Shown here piece after piece: positions 25,853-34,567 of a stretch of DNA of 48,621 nucleotides. The translations under genes and the position numbers were made by a program. The DNA lies in the NCBI GenBank assembly GCA_024401945.1, contig JAKSKC010000001.1:1-48621 (forward strand), given 5' to 3'. Position 1 is the first letter of the stretch, and every line of letters begins with the position of its first letter. Under the pieces are notes generated by a model. It was not told the DNA's origin, did no database searches, and saw only the letters and a program-made list of their open reading frames with translations. The DNA is from Bacteroidales bacterium (GTDB taxonomy: Bacteria > Bacteroidota > Bacteroidia > Bacteroidales > UBA932).

Positions 25853-27796
25853 ATGGCACTTCTGAAGTTCAACAAGGCGGAACTCGTCAATCTGGAGTAC
25901 TCGCTCAAGCGTGAGATCCTGGGCTCCAACAAGACTGGCGCGTACTGCAACACGAGCATCATCACCTGCAACACCAGAAAGTATCACGGTCTGCTGGCCG
26001 TGACGCTTGACCGTTTCGGCGGCGACAGGTTCCTGCTGCTCTCCACCGTGGACGAAAGCCTCATTGTGGACGGGAAGCAGTTCAACCTTGGAATCCATTG
26101 CTACGGTGACATATATGAGCCTCGCGGGCACAAGTACATAATCGACTACACGGGCAATCCGGTTCCATGCCTGACCTACAAGGTCGGCAGCGTGGTATTC
26201 CGCAAGAGCATAATGCTGGCCCAGGACAAGGATCAGGTACTCATCAAGTACGAACTGCTCGAGGCTCCTTCCAACGTGACTCTCCTGCTGAGGCCTTTCC
26301 TGGCTTTCAGGAATGTCCACGCGCTCACCCATCAGAACCCCCAGGCCAGGACGGCCGGACAGGCCGTGAAGAACGGTATGTCATTCAGGCTCTATGATAA
26401 TTTCCCTGACCTGAACATCCAGATGAGCGATTCCAGGGCATCATTCAAGGAAATGCCGTACTGGTACAACAACATCACCTATTCCGATGAATACAGACGC
26501 GGTTTCGACTGCCGTGAGGACCTTCTGGTCCCGGGATATTTCCAGATGACCCTCAAGCCGGGAGGCAGCGTGGTGCTGTCCGCATCCACAGCCGAGGAGA
26601 CTCCGTCGGAGTTCAAGACCAGGTTCTCCTCCGCCATCAGGAAGAAGGGCTCGGCCGACAATTACCGTGACCAGCTCCGCCGTTGCGCGAACCGCCTCAT
26701 AATCGACCATAACGACCGAAAGAAGATAAATGCCGGATTCAGCTGGCTCAAGACAGGTCTCCTCAGGGAAACCCTGCAGACCCTTTCCGGTCTTGCGCTC
26801 TACGGGCTTGACGACCCCGGACAGTTCGAGGAAATCCTGGACAACCTCATCGCGGACGAGCAGGAACGCCTGACCAGGCGCACCACCCAGGTGGAGGCTC
26901 CGCTTTACATTGCAGTGACCCTGCAGCAGTATATTGACTACGGTGCGGACGCCGCCGCAGTGTGGAAGAAATACGGAAAGACCGTCAAGGCCATACTGGA
27001 AAGCTACCTTCCCGGAATCAGGAAGGAGGTCACGATGCATCCCAACGGACTTCTCTGGGCCCAGATGGACAAGGTTGCGCTCAGCTGGATGAACGCATAT
27101 CTCAACGGCAACCCTGTTACGGAGAGGGCCGGATACCAGGTGGAGACAAATGCATTGTGGTACACCTGCATATGTCTCGCCATCGAGATGGAACGTAAAT
27201 ATGGCAGCGCCAGGGGCGCGTTCGTAAAGAAATGGACCTGGATAGCGTCTCTCGTGAAGGCGAACTACCAGCCGGTGTTCTGGAACGGGGGAAGCGGATA
27301 TCTGGCCGACTATGTTGACGGTGCGGGACAGAATATGGATGTCCGTCCGAACCAGCTTTACGCGCTGTGGGTGAAATATTCCCCGGTGGACGAGGACCTG
27401 GCTCCGAGGATACTGAGGGTCGTTGACAACGAACTGGTGACCGCCAGGGGAATCAGGACCCTTTCCCCGAGGGACGTCAAGTACAGGGGGGTATATGAGG
27501 GGTCGCAGCACGACAGGGACCTCACATACCATCAGGGGGCCACGAGACCGTTCCTTCTGGAACCATACGTCGAGGTATGCTTCCGTGTCAAGGGACCGTC
27601 CTTCTGGAAGAAGGCCGAGTGGCTGTCCGAGGGATTCTATGAAGATCTGAGCAAGCACGGTGTCGGAGCGTTCTCCGAGCTCTATGACGGAGATCCTCCT
27701 CACGAACCGCACGGCGCGATATCGTCGGCGCAGAGCACCGCAGCCCTGCTCGCAGTTGAAAGGATGCTGGAAATCAACAGGGAGGAGCGGAAATGA
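25853..27796 (+). CDS. Glycogen debranching enzyme (amylo-alpha-1,6-glucosidase, GH133-like)
   Basis: A 647-residue protein for glycogen debranching. The N-terminal GDE_N domain opens with the typical LEREILGSN-like stretch (here LKREILGSNKTGAYCNTS) and NTRKYHGLLAV. The C-terminal (alpha/alpha)6 barrel holds WMNAYLNGNPVTERAGYQVE and NALWY at about 410-435 and a VRPNQLYAL segment near 500. In many relatives the first segment reads WMDA; here the Asp is Asn, so the catalytic role should be compared with close homologues. It follows glgB by three bases and overlaps the glycosyltransferase by ATGA. Confidence 0.88.
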   Translation: MALLKFNKAELVNLEYSLKREILGSNKTGAYCNTSIITCNTRKYHGLLAVTLDRFGGDRFLLLSTVDESLIVDGKQFNLGIHCYGDIYEPRGHKYIIDYTGNPVPCLTYKVGSVVFRKSIMLAQDKDQVLIKYELLEAPSNVTLLLRPFLAFRNVHALTHQNPQARTAGQAVKNGMSFRLYDNFPDLNIQMSDSRASFKEMPYWYNNITYSDEYRRGFDCREDLLVPGYFQMTLKPGGSVVLSASTAEETPSEFKTRFSSAIRKKGSADNYRDQLRRCANRLIIDHNDRKKINAGFSWLKTGLLRETLQTLSGLALYGLDDPGQFEEILDNLIADEQERLTRRTTQVEAPLYIAVTLQQYIDYGADAAAVWKKYGKTVKAILESYLPGIRKEVTMHPNGLLWAQMDKVALSWMNAYLNGNPVTERAGYQVETNALWYTCICLAIEMERKYGSARGAFVKKWTWIASLVKANYQPVFWNGGSGYLADYVDGAGQNMDVRPNQLYALWVKYSPVDEDLAPRILRVVDNELVTARGIRTLSPRDVKYRGVYEGSQHDRDLTYHQGATRPFLLEPYVEVCFRVKGPSFWKKAEWLSEGFYEDLSKHGVGAFSELYDGDPPHEPHGAISSAQSTAALLAVERMLEINREERK

Positions 27797-29088
27797 GAGT
27801 ACTTATGTTCGGTTGGGAGTTTCCACCCCATATCGCCGGAGGTCTGGGGACCGCCTGCGAAGGAATAGTCAAGGGTCTCGCCAACAACGGCGTCGAAAGC
27901 ATTTTCGTGATGCCTTCGGCCAGCGGGGACGAGGACCAGACATACACCAGGATAATCAACGCCAGTGATATCGCAATATCCAATGTAAGTGAAACCGTGG
28001 AGGAATTCATCGACAAGGTGAAGTTCATCAACGTCGATTCCAACCTCGTTCCCTATACCGACCCCGACGAGTATTTCGAGGCCATCGAGCGGATGAAGCG
28101 CTCCAGCCTGAGCGAGACCGTCGTAGGCTTCGGGCAGAAGTTCAAGTTCTCGGGGAAATACGGGGCCAATCTCCTCGAGGAGGTGTCCCGCTACGCTCAG
28201 GTGGGAGGATCGATAGCGGTTGAATATCAGAATGACTTCGATGTCATCCACTCCCACGACTGGCTTACATATCTTGCCGGGATAGCCGCGAAGGAACTTA
28301 CCGGCAAACCCCTTGTCGTACACGTTCACGCCACCTCCTTTGACCGTGGTACCGATGATATGGTGGACAGCAGGGTGTACAACATAGAACGCAGGGGTAT
28401 GGAGGCTGCCGACAGGGTGGTGACCGTATCCGACCTCACCAGGAACATCGTCATCAACAAGTACGGCATAGACCCATCCAAGGTGGTGACCGTGCACAAT
28501 GCCGTCGATTTCAGCGGCAGGGAGAACATCAATGTCAACAGGCACATCAAGGACAAGGTTGTCACCTTCCTTGGCAGGATCACCTTCCAGAAGGGTCCGG
28601 AATACTTCATCGACGCTGCTGCGAAGGTGCTCAAGCGTACCAGGAACGTCCGTTTCGTGATGGCCGGCAGCGGTGATATGATGAACCGCGCCATCAGGCA
28701 GGTGGCCAGGCTCGGCATCTCGGACCGTTTCCATTTCACCGGATTCCTCCGCGGAAAGGAGGTCCAGGAGATGTTCGCGATGTCCGACGTTTACATAATG
28801 CCGAGCGTGAGCGAGCCGTTCGGCATATCCCCTCTGGAGGCCATGCGCTCCAACGTCCCTTCCATCATTTCGCACCAGAGCGGTGCCGCGGAAGTGCTCA
28901 GATATGCCCTCAAGGTGGATTTCTGGGATGTGGATTCAATGGCGGACGACATCTATGCGCTGGTGACATATCCGGCTCTGTCGGAATTCGCCTCGAAGCA
29001 GGGATTCCAGGAAGTCAATGAACTCAAATGGAACAATGCTGCGGCCAAGCTCAAGAAAGTATATGAATCAGTAATCAATAACGGATAG
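27793..29088 (+). CDS. Glycogen synthase-like glycosyltransferase (GT4/GT5 type)
   Basis: A 431-residue GT-B fold glycosyltransferase. The N-terminal loop is FGWEFPPHIAGGLGTACEG with the glycine-rich donor-side motif. The C-terminal domain has the VTFLGRITFQKGPEYFIDA segment and the retaining-enzyme E-x7-E motif in SEPFGISPLEAMR. Sitting between a debranching enzyme and an amylase, it is the best candidate for chain elongation of glycogen. No ADP-glucose pyrophosphorylase is present in the window, so the sugar donor (ADP- or UDP-glucose) is not settled. It overlaps the debranching gene by four bases. Confidence 0.88.
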   Translation: MRVLMFGWEFPPHIAGGLGTACEGIVKGLANNGVESIFVMPSASGDEDQTYTRIINASDIAISNVSETVEEFIDKVKFINVDSNLVPYTDPDEYFEAIERMKRSSLSETVVGFGQKFKFSGKYGANLLEEVSRYAQVGGSIAVEYQNDFDVIHSHDWLTYLAGIAAKELTGKPLVVHVHATSFDRGTDDMVDSRVYNIERRGMEAADRVVTVSDLTRNIVINKYGIDPSKVVTVHNAVDFSGRENINVNRHIKDKVVTFLGRITFQKGPEYFIDAAAKVLKRTRNVRFVMAGSGDMMNRAIRQVARLGISDRFHFTGFLRGKEVQEMFAMSDVYIMPSVSEPFGISPLEAMRSNVPSIISHQSGAAEVLRYALKVDFWDVDSMADDIYALVTYPALSEFASKQGFQEVNELKWNNAAAKLKKVYESVINNG

Positions 29089-29091
29089 GAT

Positions 29092-30276
29092 ATGAAAAAG
29101 GATATTTGTTTCTATTTTCAGGTGCACCAGCCTACCAGGCTCCGTCTCTATCGCTTCTTCGATATAGGCAAGGACTCCCATTATTATGATGACTATGCCA
29201 ACAGGACCATCCTGAAGCGCATAGCCCAGAAGTCCTATCTTCCTATGAACGAAGTCCTCCTGAGGACGATCAACCGTCACAAGGGAGAATTCAAGGTGGC
29301 TTTTTCAATATCCGGCTCCGTCCTGGAGCAGTTCGACCGCTATGCTCCCGAGGTGGTGGACAGTTTCCGCGCGCTTGCGGCGACTGGATGCGTCGAATTC
29401 CTCTGCGAGACATACAACCATTCACTTGCCTCGCTTGTATCCGAAAGTGAGTTCAGGCATCAGGTCACAAAGCACGCCCAGGCCATCGAAGAGCATTTCG
29501 GTGTGAAACCGGTTACCTTCCGCAACACCGAGCTTGTCTATTCCGATTCCATCGGAGCCCTTGTGAACGATATGGGATTCAAGACCATGCTCACCGAGGG
29601 TGCAAGGCACATCATGGGATGGAAGAGTCCGAATTTCGTATATGCCGACGATGTCAGACCGGAACTGTCGCTGCTTTTGAGAAACTATCCGCTCAGTGAC
29701 GACATCGCCTTCCGTTTCTCCAACAAGGGCTGGTCCGAGTGGCCTGTCACAGCTGAGAAATATCTCCAGTGGCTCCGTTCCGCTGACGGACAGATCATCA
29801 ATCTGTTCATGGATTACGAGACCTTCGGTGAACACCAGGGGGCGGACAGCGGGATAATGGACTTCATGGAGGCCCTTCCGGAAGCTGTGCTTGCATCGGG
29901 TGAATTCAAGTTCGTGACTCCTTCCCAGGCGGGAAGCGAGTTGAAGCCGGTGGATACCATCTCCGTCCCGGAGCCTATCTCCTGGGCTGACGAGGAGAGG
30001 GACCTGACGGCCTGGCTTGGAAACGAACTTCAGAAGGACGCCTTTGCAAAACTGTATGCCCTCACCGAGAAGCTGGCGATCCTAAACGACCCGGTGCTCT
30101 GGATGGATTTCGGGCATCTGCAGGAGAGCGACCATTTCTACTACATGTGCACGAAGTTCTTCTCCGATGCGGACGTCCACAAGTACTTCAATCCGTACCA
30201 GACCCCGTATGAGGCATACATCAACTATATGAATGTCCTCAGTGACTTTATGATAAGAATCAACGAACAAGAATAG
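29092..30276 (+). CDS. GH57 family alpha-amylase-like glycoside hydrolase
   Basis: A 394-residue cytoplasmic enzyme (no signal peptide). The N-terminal CFYFQVHQPTRLR motif is the first conserved region of GH57. The nucleophile is Glu147 in FRNTELVYS and the acid/base Asp241 in FMDYETFGEH. The family includes alpha-amylases, 4-alpha-glucanotransferases and branching enzymes; short members like this one beside glycogen genes in Bacteroidota are usually called alpha-amylase. It probably trims or rearranges intracellular glucan. It lies three bases after the glycosyltransferase gene and three before glgP. Confidence 0.9.
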   Translation: MKKDICFYFQVHQPTRLRLYRFFDIGKDSHYYDDYANRTILKRIAQKSYLPMNEVLLRTINRHKGEFKVAFSISGSVLEQFDRYAPEVVDSFRALAATGCVEFLCETYNHSLASLVSESEFRHQVTKHAQAIEEHFGVKPVTFRNTELVYSDSIGALVNDMGFKTMLTEGARHIMGWKSPNFVYADDVRPELSLLLRNYPLSDDIAFRFSNKGWSEWPVTAEKYLQWLRSADGQIINLFMDYETFGEHQGADSGIMDFMEALPEAVLASGEFKFVTPSQAGSELKPVDTISVPEPISWADEERDLTAWLGNELQKDAFAKLYALTEKLAILNDPVLWMDFGHLQESDHFYYMCTKFFSDADVHKYFNPYQTPYEAYINYMNVLSDFMIRINEQE

Positions 30277-30279
30277 AAA

Positions 30280-32835
30280 ATGAATCTGAACCCTACTCCT
30301 TTCTGGAAGAGCGTCATGGTCACCAGGCACCTTCCGGAAAACCTCGCAGGCCTCGAGACTCTGGGAAAGAATCTCTGGTGGTGCTGGAATGACAATGCGA
30401 AGGCTCTTTTCAAGGCGGTTGACCCGGAACTGTGGCACAAATCCTGTCACAATCCTATGGTCATCCTTGATTCCGTAAGCCTCACACAATACAACAAACT
30501 CGCAAAGGACCGCCGGTTCCTTGCCCAGCTCCAGTCCGTAATGGACGAGTTCAACTCCTATATGGCGCTGAAATCCAAGAGGGTTGACCCGTCGATCGCG
30601 TATTTCTGTATGGAATACGGCCTGGATACCTCGCTTAAGATATATTCCGGAGGACTCGGAATCCTCGCAGGGGATTATCTCAAGGAGTCGAGCGATATGA
30701 ACGTGAACATGGTCGCAGTCGGACTCCTGTACCGTTACGGGTATTTCAACCAGAAGCTTACGGCCCAGGGAAACCAGGTGGCCGAGTACGTCCCGCAGGA
30801 TTTCATGAGGATTCCGGTGGAGCCCGTCCTTGACAAGGAGGGCAACTGGATGGTCGTGAAGGTCGATTTCCCTGGACGTGACCTCAGTGCCCGCCTCTGG
30901 AAGGTTTCCGTCGGAAGGACGGACCTCTACCTGCTCGACACCGACTTCGAGGCCAACATCCCGGAGGACAGGGAAGTGACCCACCAGCTCTACGGAGGCA
31001 ACTGGGAGAACCGTCTGAAGCAGGAACTCCTGCTGGGTATCGGAGGTGTCCGCGCGCTGCGCGCCCTGGGACTCAATCCGAGCATATATCATTACAACGA
31101 AGGACACGCCGCATTCGCCGGTCTCGAGCGTCTCGCGGAGTATATGCAGAAGGGTAATCTCAACTTCTCCGAGGCTCTCGAGCTCGTGAGGGCTTCAGGC
31201 CTGTTCACGACGCATACACCTGTGCCTGCCGGACACGATTCGTTCGAGGACGGACTGCTCGGCAAGTATATCGGGCGTTACACCTACGCTTTCGGGGTGG
31301 ACTGGAACAAACTGATGTCCCTGGGAAAGGTGAATGTGTTCAATCCGGAGGAGAAGTTCTCGATGAGCGTGCTTGCGGCGAACATGAGCCAGAACGTGAA
31401 CGGTGTGTCAATGCTGCACGGCTGCGTGAGCCAGGAGATATTCTCGCCTATGTATCCGGGCTACCTCCCGGAGGAACTTCACGTGAGCTACGTGACCAAC
31501 GGAGTGCACTACTCCACCTGGGCGTCAAAGGAGTGGAAGAAACTCCACGCCAAATATTTCGGGGATGAGTTCCAGACCCATCACTATGACAAGAACTGCT
31601 TCGACGGTATCTACGATGCCTCGGACGAGGAAATCTGGAGCACCCGCCAGCAAGTCAAGGGAGAGCTTGTCAAGGCCGTCAAGGAGCGTCTCTCCGACCC
31701 TTCCCTGGGCAACCACTACTCCCCGAGCCAGATTGTCAAGATCATCGACAACATCTCCGAGGATGCGCTTACGATAGGTTTCGCAAGACGTTTCGCGACC
31801 TACAAGAGGGCCACGCTGCTGTTCAGCGACCTGGACAGGCTTGACTCCATTGTCAACAATCCTGACAAGCCGGTGCAGTTTTTCTTTGCCGGCAAGGCTC
31901 ATCCGGCCGACGGTCAGGGTCAGGACCTCATAAAGCAGATAATAGACATATCCAAGCAGGACAGGTTCCTCGGCAAGATCATCTTCGTGCCGGGTTATGA
32001 CATAACCCTGGCCAAGCGTCTCGTGCAGGGAGTGGACATCTGGCTCAACAACCCTACCCGTCCTCTCGAGGCTTCCGGAACCTCCGGGGAGAAGGCTGCG
32101 ATGAACGGTGTCATGCATTTCTCAGTGCTTGACGGATGGTGGGTTGAAGGATACAAGGAAGGCGCCGGCTGGGCACTTCCTATGCAGAAGACCTACGATG
32201 ACGACAACTACCAGAACGAGCTTGATTCGGCGACCATCTACGGAATCATCGAGAACGAGATCGTTCCTGCATACTACAAGAAGGACCCTGCAACGGGACG
32301 CAGTTCCAAGTGGATAGGATATATAAAGAACACTATCTCCAAGGTTGCAAGCAACTTCACCACCAACAGGATGCTCACGGACTACTGCGAAAAGTTCTAT
32401 CTGCCCCAGTACAGGAGGTTCTGTGATCTGTCAGCGAACAATGCGGCCAAGGCCCGCGAGATCGCTGCCTGGAAGAAGCGCGTGGGCGCCGCCTGGGACA
32501 ACGTCCAGGTGATATCGTTCACGAGTCCGGATTCCTCATACGTCCTTTCACAGGATTGCGAACTTACCGGGGACCTCGTCCTCAATCTCGGTGGCCTGAC
32601 CCCTGAAGACGTCGGGGCCGAGCTGGTGTTCACGACAGTGGATTCCAAGGGCAAGTATCACATAAGGAATATCAGTGAGTATGCGCTCATCGAATACAAG
32701 GACGGCATAGCCACGTACAGGGCTGCGGTGCTTCCGGAAACGACGGGTATGTATCAGGCCGGCATCAGGATATTCGTGAAGAATCCTCTGCTGCCGCACA
32801 GACAGGATTTCCCTCTGGTCAAATGGCTGTCGTAG
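30280..32835 (+). CDS. glgP: Alpha-glucan phosphorylase (DUF3417-type)
   Basis: Releases glucose-1-phosphate from glycogen with a pyridoxal phosphate cofactor (GT35). It has 851 residues. The N-terminal DUF3417 region (NLWWCWNDNAKALFKAV) marks the subgroup common in Bacteroidota, Gram-positives and archaea, distinct from E. coli GlgP and MalP. The active-site segment EASGTSGEKAAMNG carries the PLP lysine at about residue 605, with NPTRPLE just before. YFCMEYGLDTSLKIYSGGLG gives the phosphate and glucan side. The C-terminal ~110 residues form a beta-rich extension. It closes the glycogen set, and its end overlaps ribF by 13 bases. Confidence 0.95.
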   Translation: MNLNPTPFWKSVMVTRHLPENLAGLETLGKNLWWCWNDNAKALFKAVDPELWHKSCHNPMVILDSVSLTQYNKLAKDRRFLAQLQSVMDEFNSYMALKSKRVDPSIAYFCMEYGLDTSLKIYSGGLGILAGDYLKESSDMNVNMVAVGLLYRYGYFNQKLTAQGNQVAEYVPQDFMRIPVEPVLDKEGNWMVVKVDFPGRDLSARLWKVSVGRTDLYLLDTDFEANIPEDREVTHQLYGGNWENRLKQELLLGIGGVRALRALGLNPSIYHYNEGHAAFAGLERLAEYMQKGNLNFSEALELVRASGLFTTHTPVPAGHDSFEDGLLGKYIGRYTYAFGVDWNKLMSLGKVNVFNPEEKFSMSVLAANMSQNVNGVSMLHGCVSQEIFSPMYPGYLPEELHVSYVTNGVHYSTWASKEWKKLHAKYFGDEFQTHHYDKNCFDGIYDASDEEIWSTRQQVKGELVKAVKERLSDPSLGNHYSPSQIVKIIDNISEDALTIGFARRFATYKRATLLFSDLDRLDSIVNNPDKPVQFFFAGKAHPADGQGQDLIKQIIDISKQDRFLGKIIFVPGYDITLAKRLVQGVDIWLNNPTRPLEASGTSGEKAAMNGVMHFSVLDGWWVEGYKEGAGWALPMQKTYDDDNYQNELDSATIYGIIENEIVPAYYKKDPATGRSSKWIGYIKNTISKVASNFTTNRMLTDYCEKFYLPQYRRFCDLSANNAAKAREIAAWKKRVGAAWDNVQVISFTSPDSSYVLSQDCELTGDLVLNLGGLTPEDVGAELVFTTVDSKGKYHIRNISEYALIEYKDGIATYRAAVLPETTGMYQAGIRIFVKNPLLPHRQDFPLVKWLS

Positions 32836-33683
32836 CAACGGGTTTCTTTGACGGTGTCCATCCGGGGCACCGTCAAATTGTCAGGACTCTGACTGAGACG
32901 GCCCGCAGGCATTCCAGCCGGAGTCTGATTCTGACCATCTGGCCTCATCCGAGGATGGTCCTCCAGAATGATGCGGAGAACCTGCGCCTCCTGACTTCAA
33001 GGGAGGAGAAGATTGCGATGCTCAAATCCCTCGGTGCCGATGATGTCGAGCAGCTGGAGTTCACCAGGGAGATTGCATCCCTCAGGACTGCGGACTACCT
33101 CCGCCTGCTCTGCGACAGGTACGCTGCGTCGGCCATCGTCCTCGGTTATGACAACCGCATAGGTTCCGACCAGCTGGCCCCTGAGGATACGGCGGCAATC
33201 GCACGTTCCCTCGGAATGGAGGCGGTGATCGTCGGAGCGACGAAAGTCGGTGGAAAATCGGTGTCTTCCACCAAGATACGCAACCTTATCGCCGCCGGGG
33301 GAGTCAGGGAGGCTTCGGTCCTGCTCGGCAGGAACTACAGTCTGCCCGGCATCGTTGTCGGAGGGAAGCGCCTTGGACGCGCAATAGGATTCCCTACGGT
33401 GAACCTCCAGCCTTCCGACCCTCTGAGACTGATTCCGGGCGAAGGGGTGTATCTGACCTCCGTCCGCTGCCTCGGCAGGGAATTCTTCGGAATGACGAAT
33501 GTCAGGGATGTGATCGAGACCCATATCTTTGATTTCGACGAGAATATATACGGTCTGGACATCAACGTCACCTTTTTGGAACGCCTGCGCGACGAGATGG
33601 ACTTCTCTTCCGTGCAGGAGTTGAAAAATCAACTTGAAACCGATGAATTATCGGCAAAAAAACTTATCTTTGAACAATATTAG
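32823..33683 (+). CDS. ribF: Bifunctional riboflavin kinase / FAD synthetase
   Basis: Converts riboflavin to FMN and then FAD. It has 286 residues, some 15-25 shorter than usual, because the ATG at 32823 is only seven residues before the nucleotide-binding motif GFFDGVHPGH. This overlaps glgP, so a longer start would run further into that gene. The adenylyltransferase domain includes VLGYDNRIG and the SSTKIRNLI motif near 142-150. The C-terminal riboflavin kinase domain has GRAIGFPTVNL and a typical GVYLTSV stretch. Coupled overlap with the glycogen operon is probably just compaction. Confidence 0.93.
   Translation: MAVVATGFFDGVHPGHRQIVRTLTETARRHSSRSLILTIWPHPRMVLQNDAENLRLLTSREEKIAMLKSLGADDVEQLEFTREIASLRTADYLRLLCDRYAASAIVLGYDNRIGSDQLAPEDTAAIARSLGMEAVIVGATKVGGKSVSSTKIRNLIAAGGVREASVLLGRNYSLPGIVVGGKRLGRAIGFPTVNLQPSDPLRLIPGEGVYLTSVRCLGREFFGMTNVRDVIETHIFDFDENIYGLDINVTFLERLRDEMDFSSVQELKNQLETDELSAKKLIFEQY
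33665..33672 (+). promoter_or_regulatory. Candidate -7 box for greA
   Basis: TATCTTTG at the end of ribF, 17 bases before the greA ATG. It matches the TAnnTTTG consensus exactly. No convincing -33 TTTG is seen 19-20 bp upstream. Confidence 0.55.
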
Positions 33684-33689
33684 ATTGAT

Positions 33690-34160
33690 ATGGCAGCACC
33701 TATTTTTATGACCCAGGAAGGGTTGGATAAACTGAAGAAAGAATTGGCCGAGGCTCTTGCACAGAGACCTGTCATCTCAGCGGCCATCGCGGAAGCGCGT
33801 GAGAAGGGAGACTTGTCCGAGAATGCGGAATACGAATCAGCCAGGGAGGCTCAGGGCCTGCTTGAATTGAAGATAGCCAACCTTCAGGAGAAGGTGACGG
33901 CGGCGAAGATAATAGACGAGTCCAGGATCGGGGTGGACAAGGTTCAGATCCTCAACAAGGTCACCATAGAGAACACAGCCAACGCACAGAAGATGGAATT
34001 CACCATCGTGGGCGAGACCGAAGCCGATTTCTCAAGCGGCAAGCTCTCCGCCAACACACCTATAGCAAAGGCTCTCCTCGGACATTCCAAGGGTGATGTG
34101 GTGGAGGCGAAGGTCCCTGCCGGAGTGCTCAAACTCAAGATTATCAACATCTCCATCTGA
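33690..34160 (+). CDS. greA: Transcription elongation factor GreA
   Basis: Rescues backtracked RNA polymerase by stimulating transcript cleavage. It has 156 residues, the usual size. The N-terminal coiled coil carries the acidic tip in GDLSENAEYESAREAQ near 46-61, the catalytic Asp/Glu pair. The C-terminal FKBP-like domain ends with SPxGRALLG-like TPIAKALLGHSKGDVVEAKVP. It is separated from ribF by six bases but has its own promoter box. It leads a short unit with the HIT protein and a thioredoxin-like lipoprotein. Confidence 0.96.
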   Translation: MAAPIFMTQEGLDKLKKELAEALAQRPVISAAIAEAREKGDLSENAEYESAREAQGLLELKIANLQEKVTAAKIIDESRIGVDKVQILNKVTIENTANAQKMEFTIVGETEADFSSGKLSANTPIAKALLGHSKGDVVEAKVPAGVLKLKIINISI

Positions 34161-34162
34161 TC

Positions 34163-34567
34163 ATGGCAACTATTTTCACCCGTATAGCGAAAGGCGAGAT
34201 ACCTTCCTACAAGGTTGCCGAGAACGAGGACTACTACGCGTTCCTCGACATCAATCCCCTGGCCGAAGGTCACACACTGGTCATCCCCAAGAACGTTGAG
34301 GATGACTATATATTCAATCTGGACAGCGCCTGCTACGAAGGCCTGTGGAAATTCGCCGCGCAGGTGGCGCGTGCCATCGGCCGGGCGGTTCCCTGCAAGA
34401 GGGTCGGTGTAGCGGTTCTCGGTATGGAGGTGCCGCACACTCACATCCATCTTGTGCCGCTTCAGAGTGAAGCGGACCTGGATTTCCGCAAGGAGCATCC
34501 GAAGGTTTCTGCGGACAGGATGAAGGAACTTGCAGAATCAATTTTGAAAGAGTATGAGAATCAGTAA
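34163..34567 (+). CDS. HIT family nucleotide-binding protein
   Basis: A 134-residue member of the Hint-like branch of the histidine triad family, probably a purine nucleotide phosphoramidase or similar hydrolase. The N-terminal TIFTRIAKGEIPSYKVAEN stretch and the triad HTHIHLVP at about 92-99 are intact. The physiological substrate is not predictable. It starts two bases after greA. Its end overlaps the next gene by 14 bases. Confidence 0.94.
   Translation: MATIFTRIAKGEIPSYKVAENEDYYAFLDINPLAEGHTLVIPKNVEDDYIFNLDSACYEGLWKFAAQVARAIGRAVPCKRVGVAVLGMEVPHTHIHLVPLQSEADLDFRKEHPKVSADRMKELAESILKEYENQ

Noticed and set aside
26441..28875. Long minus-strand open frames opposite the debranching enzyme and glycosyltransferase genes
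   Set aside because: Both opposite strands encode well-supported enzymes. The frames result from codon bias in GC-rich DNA.
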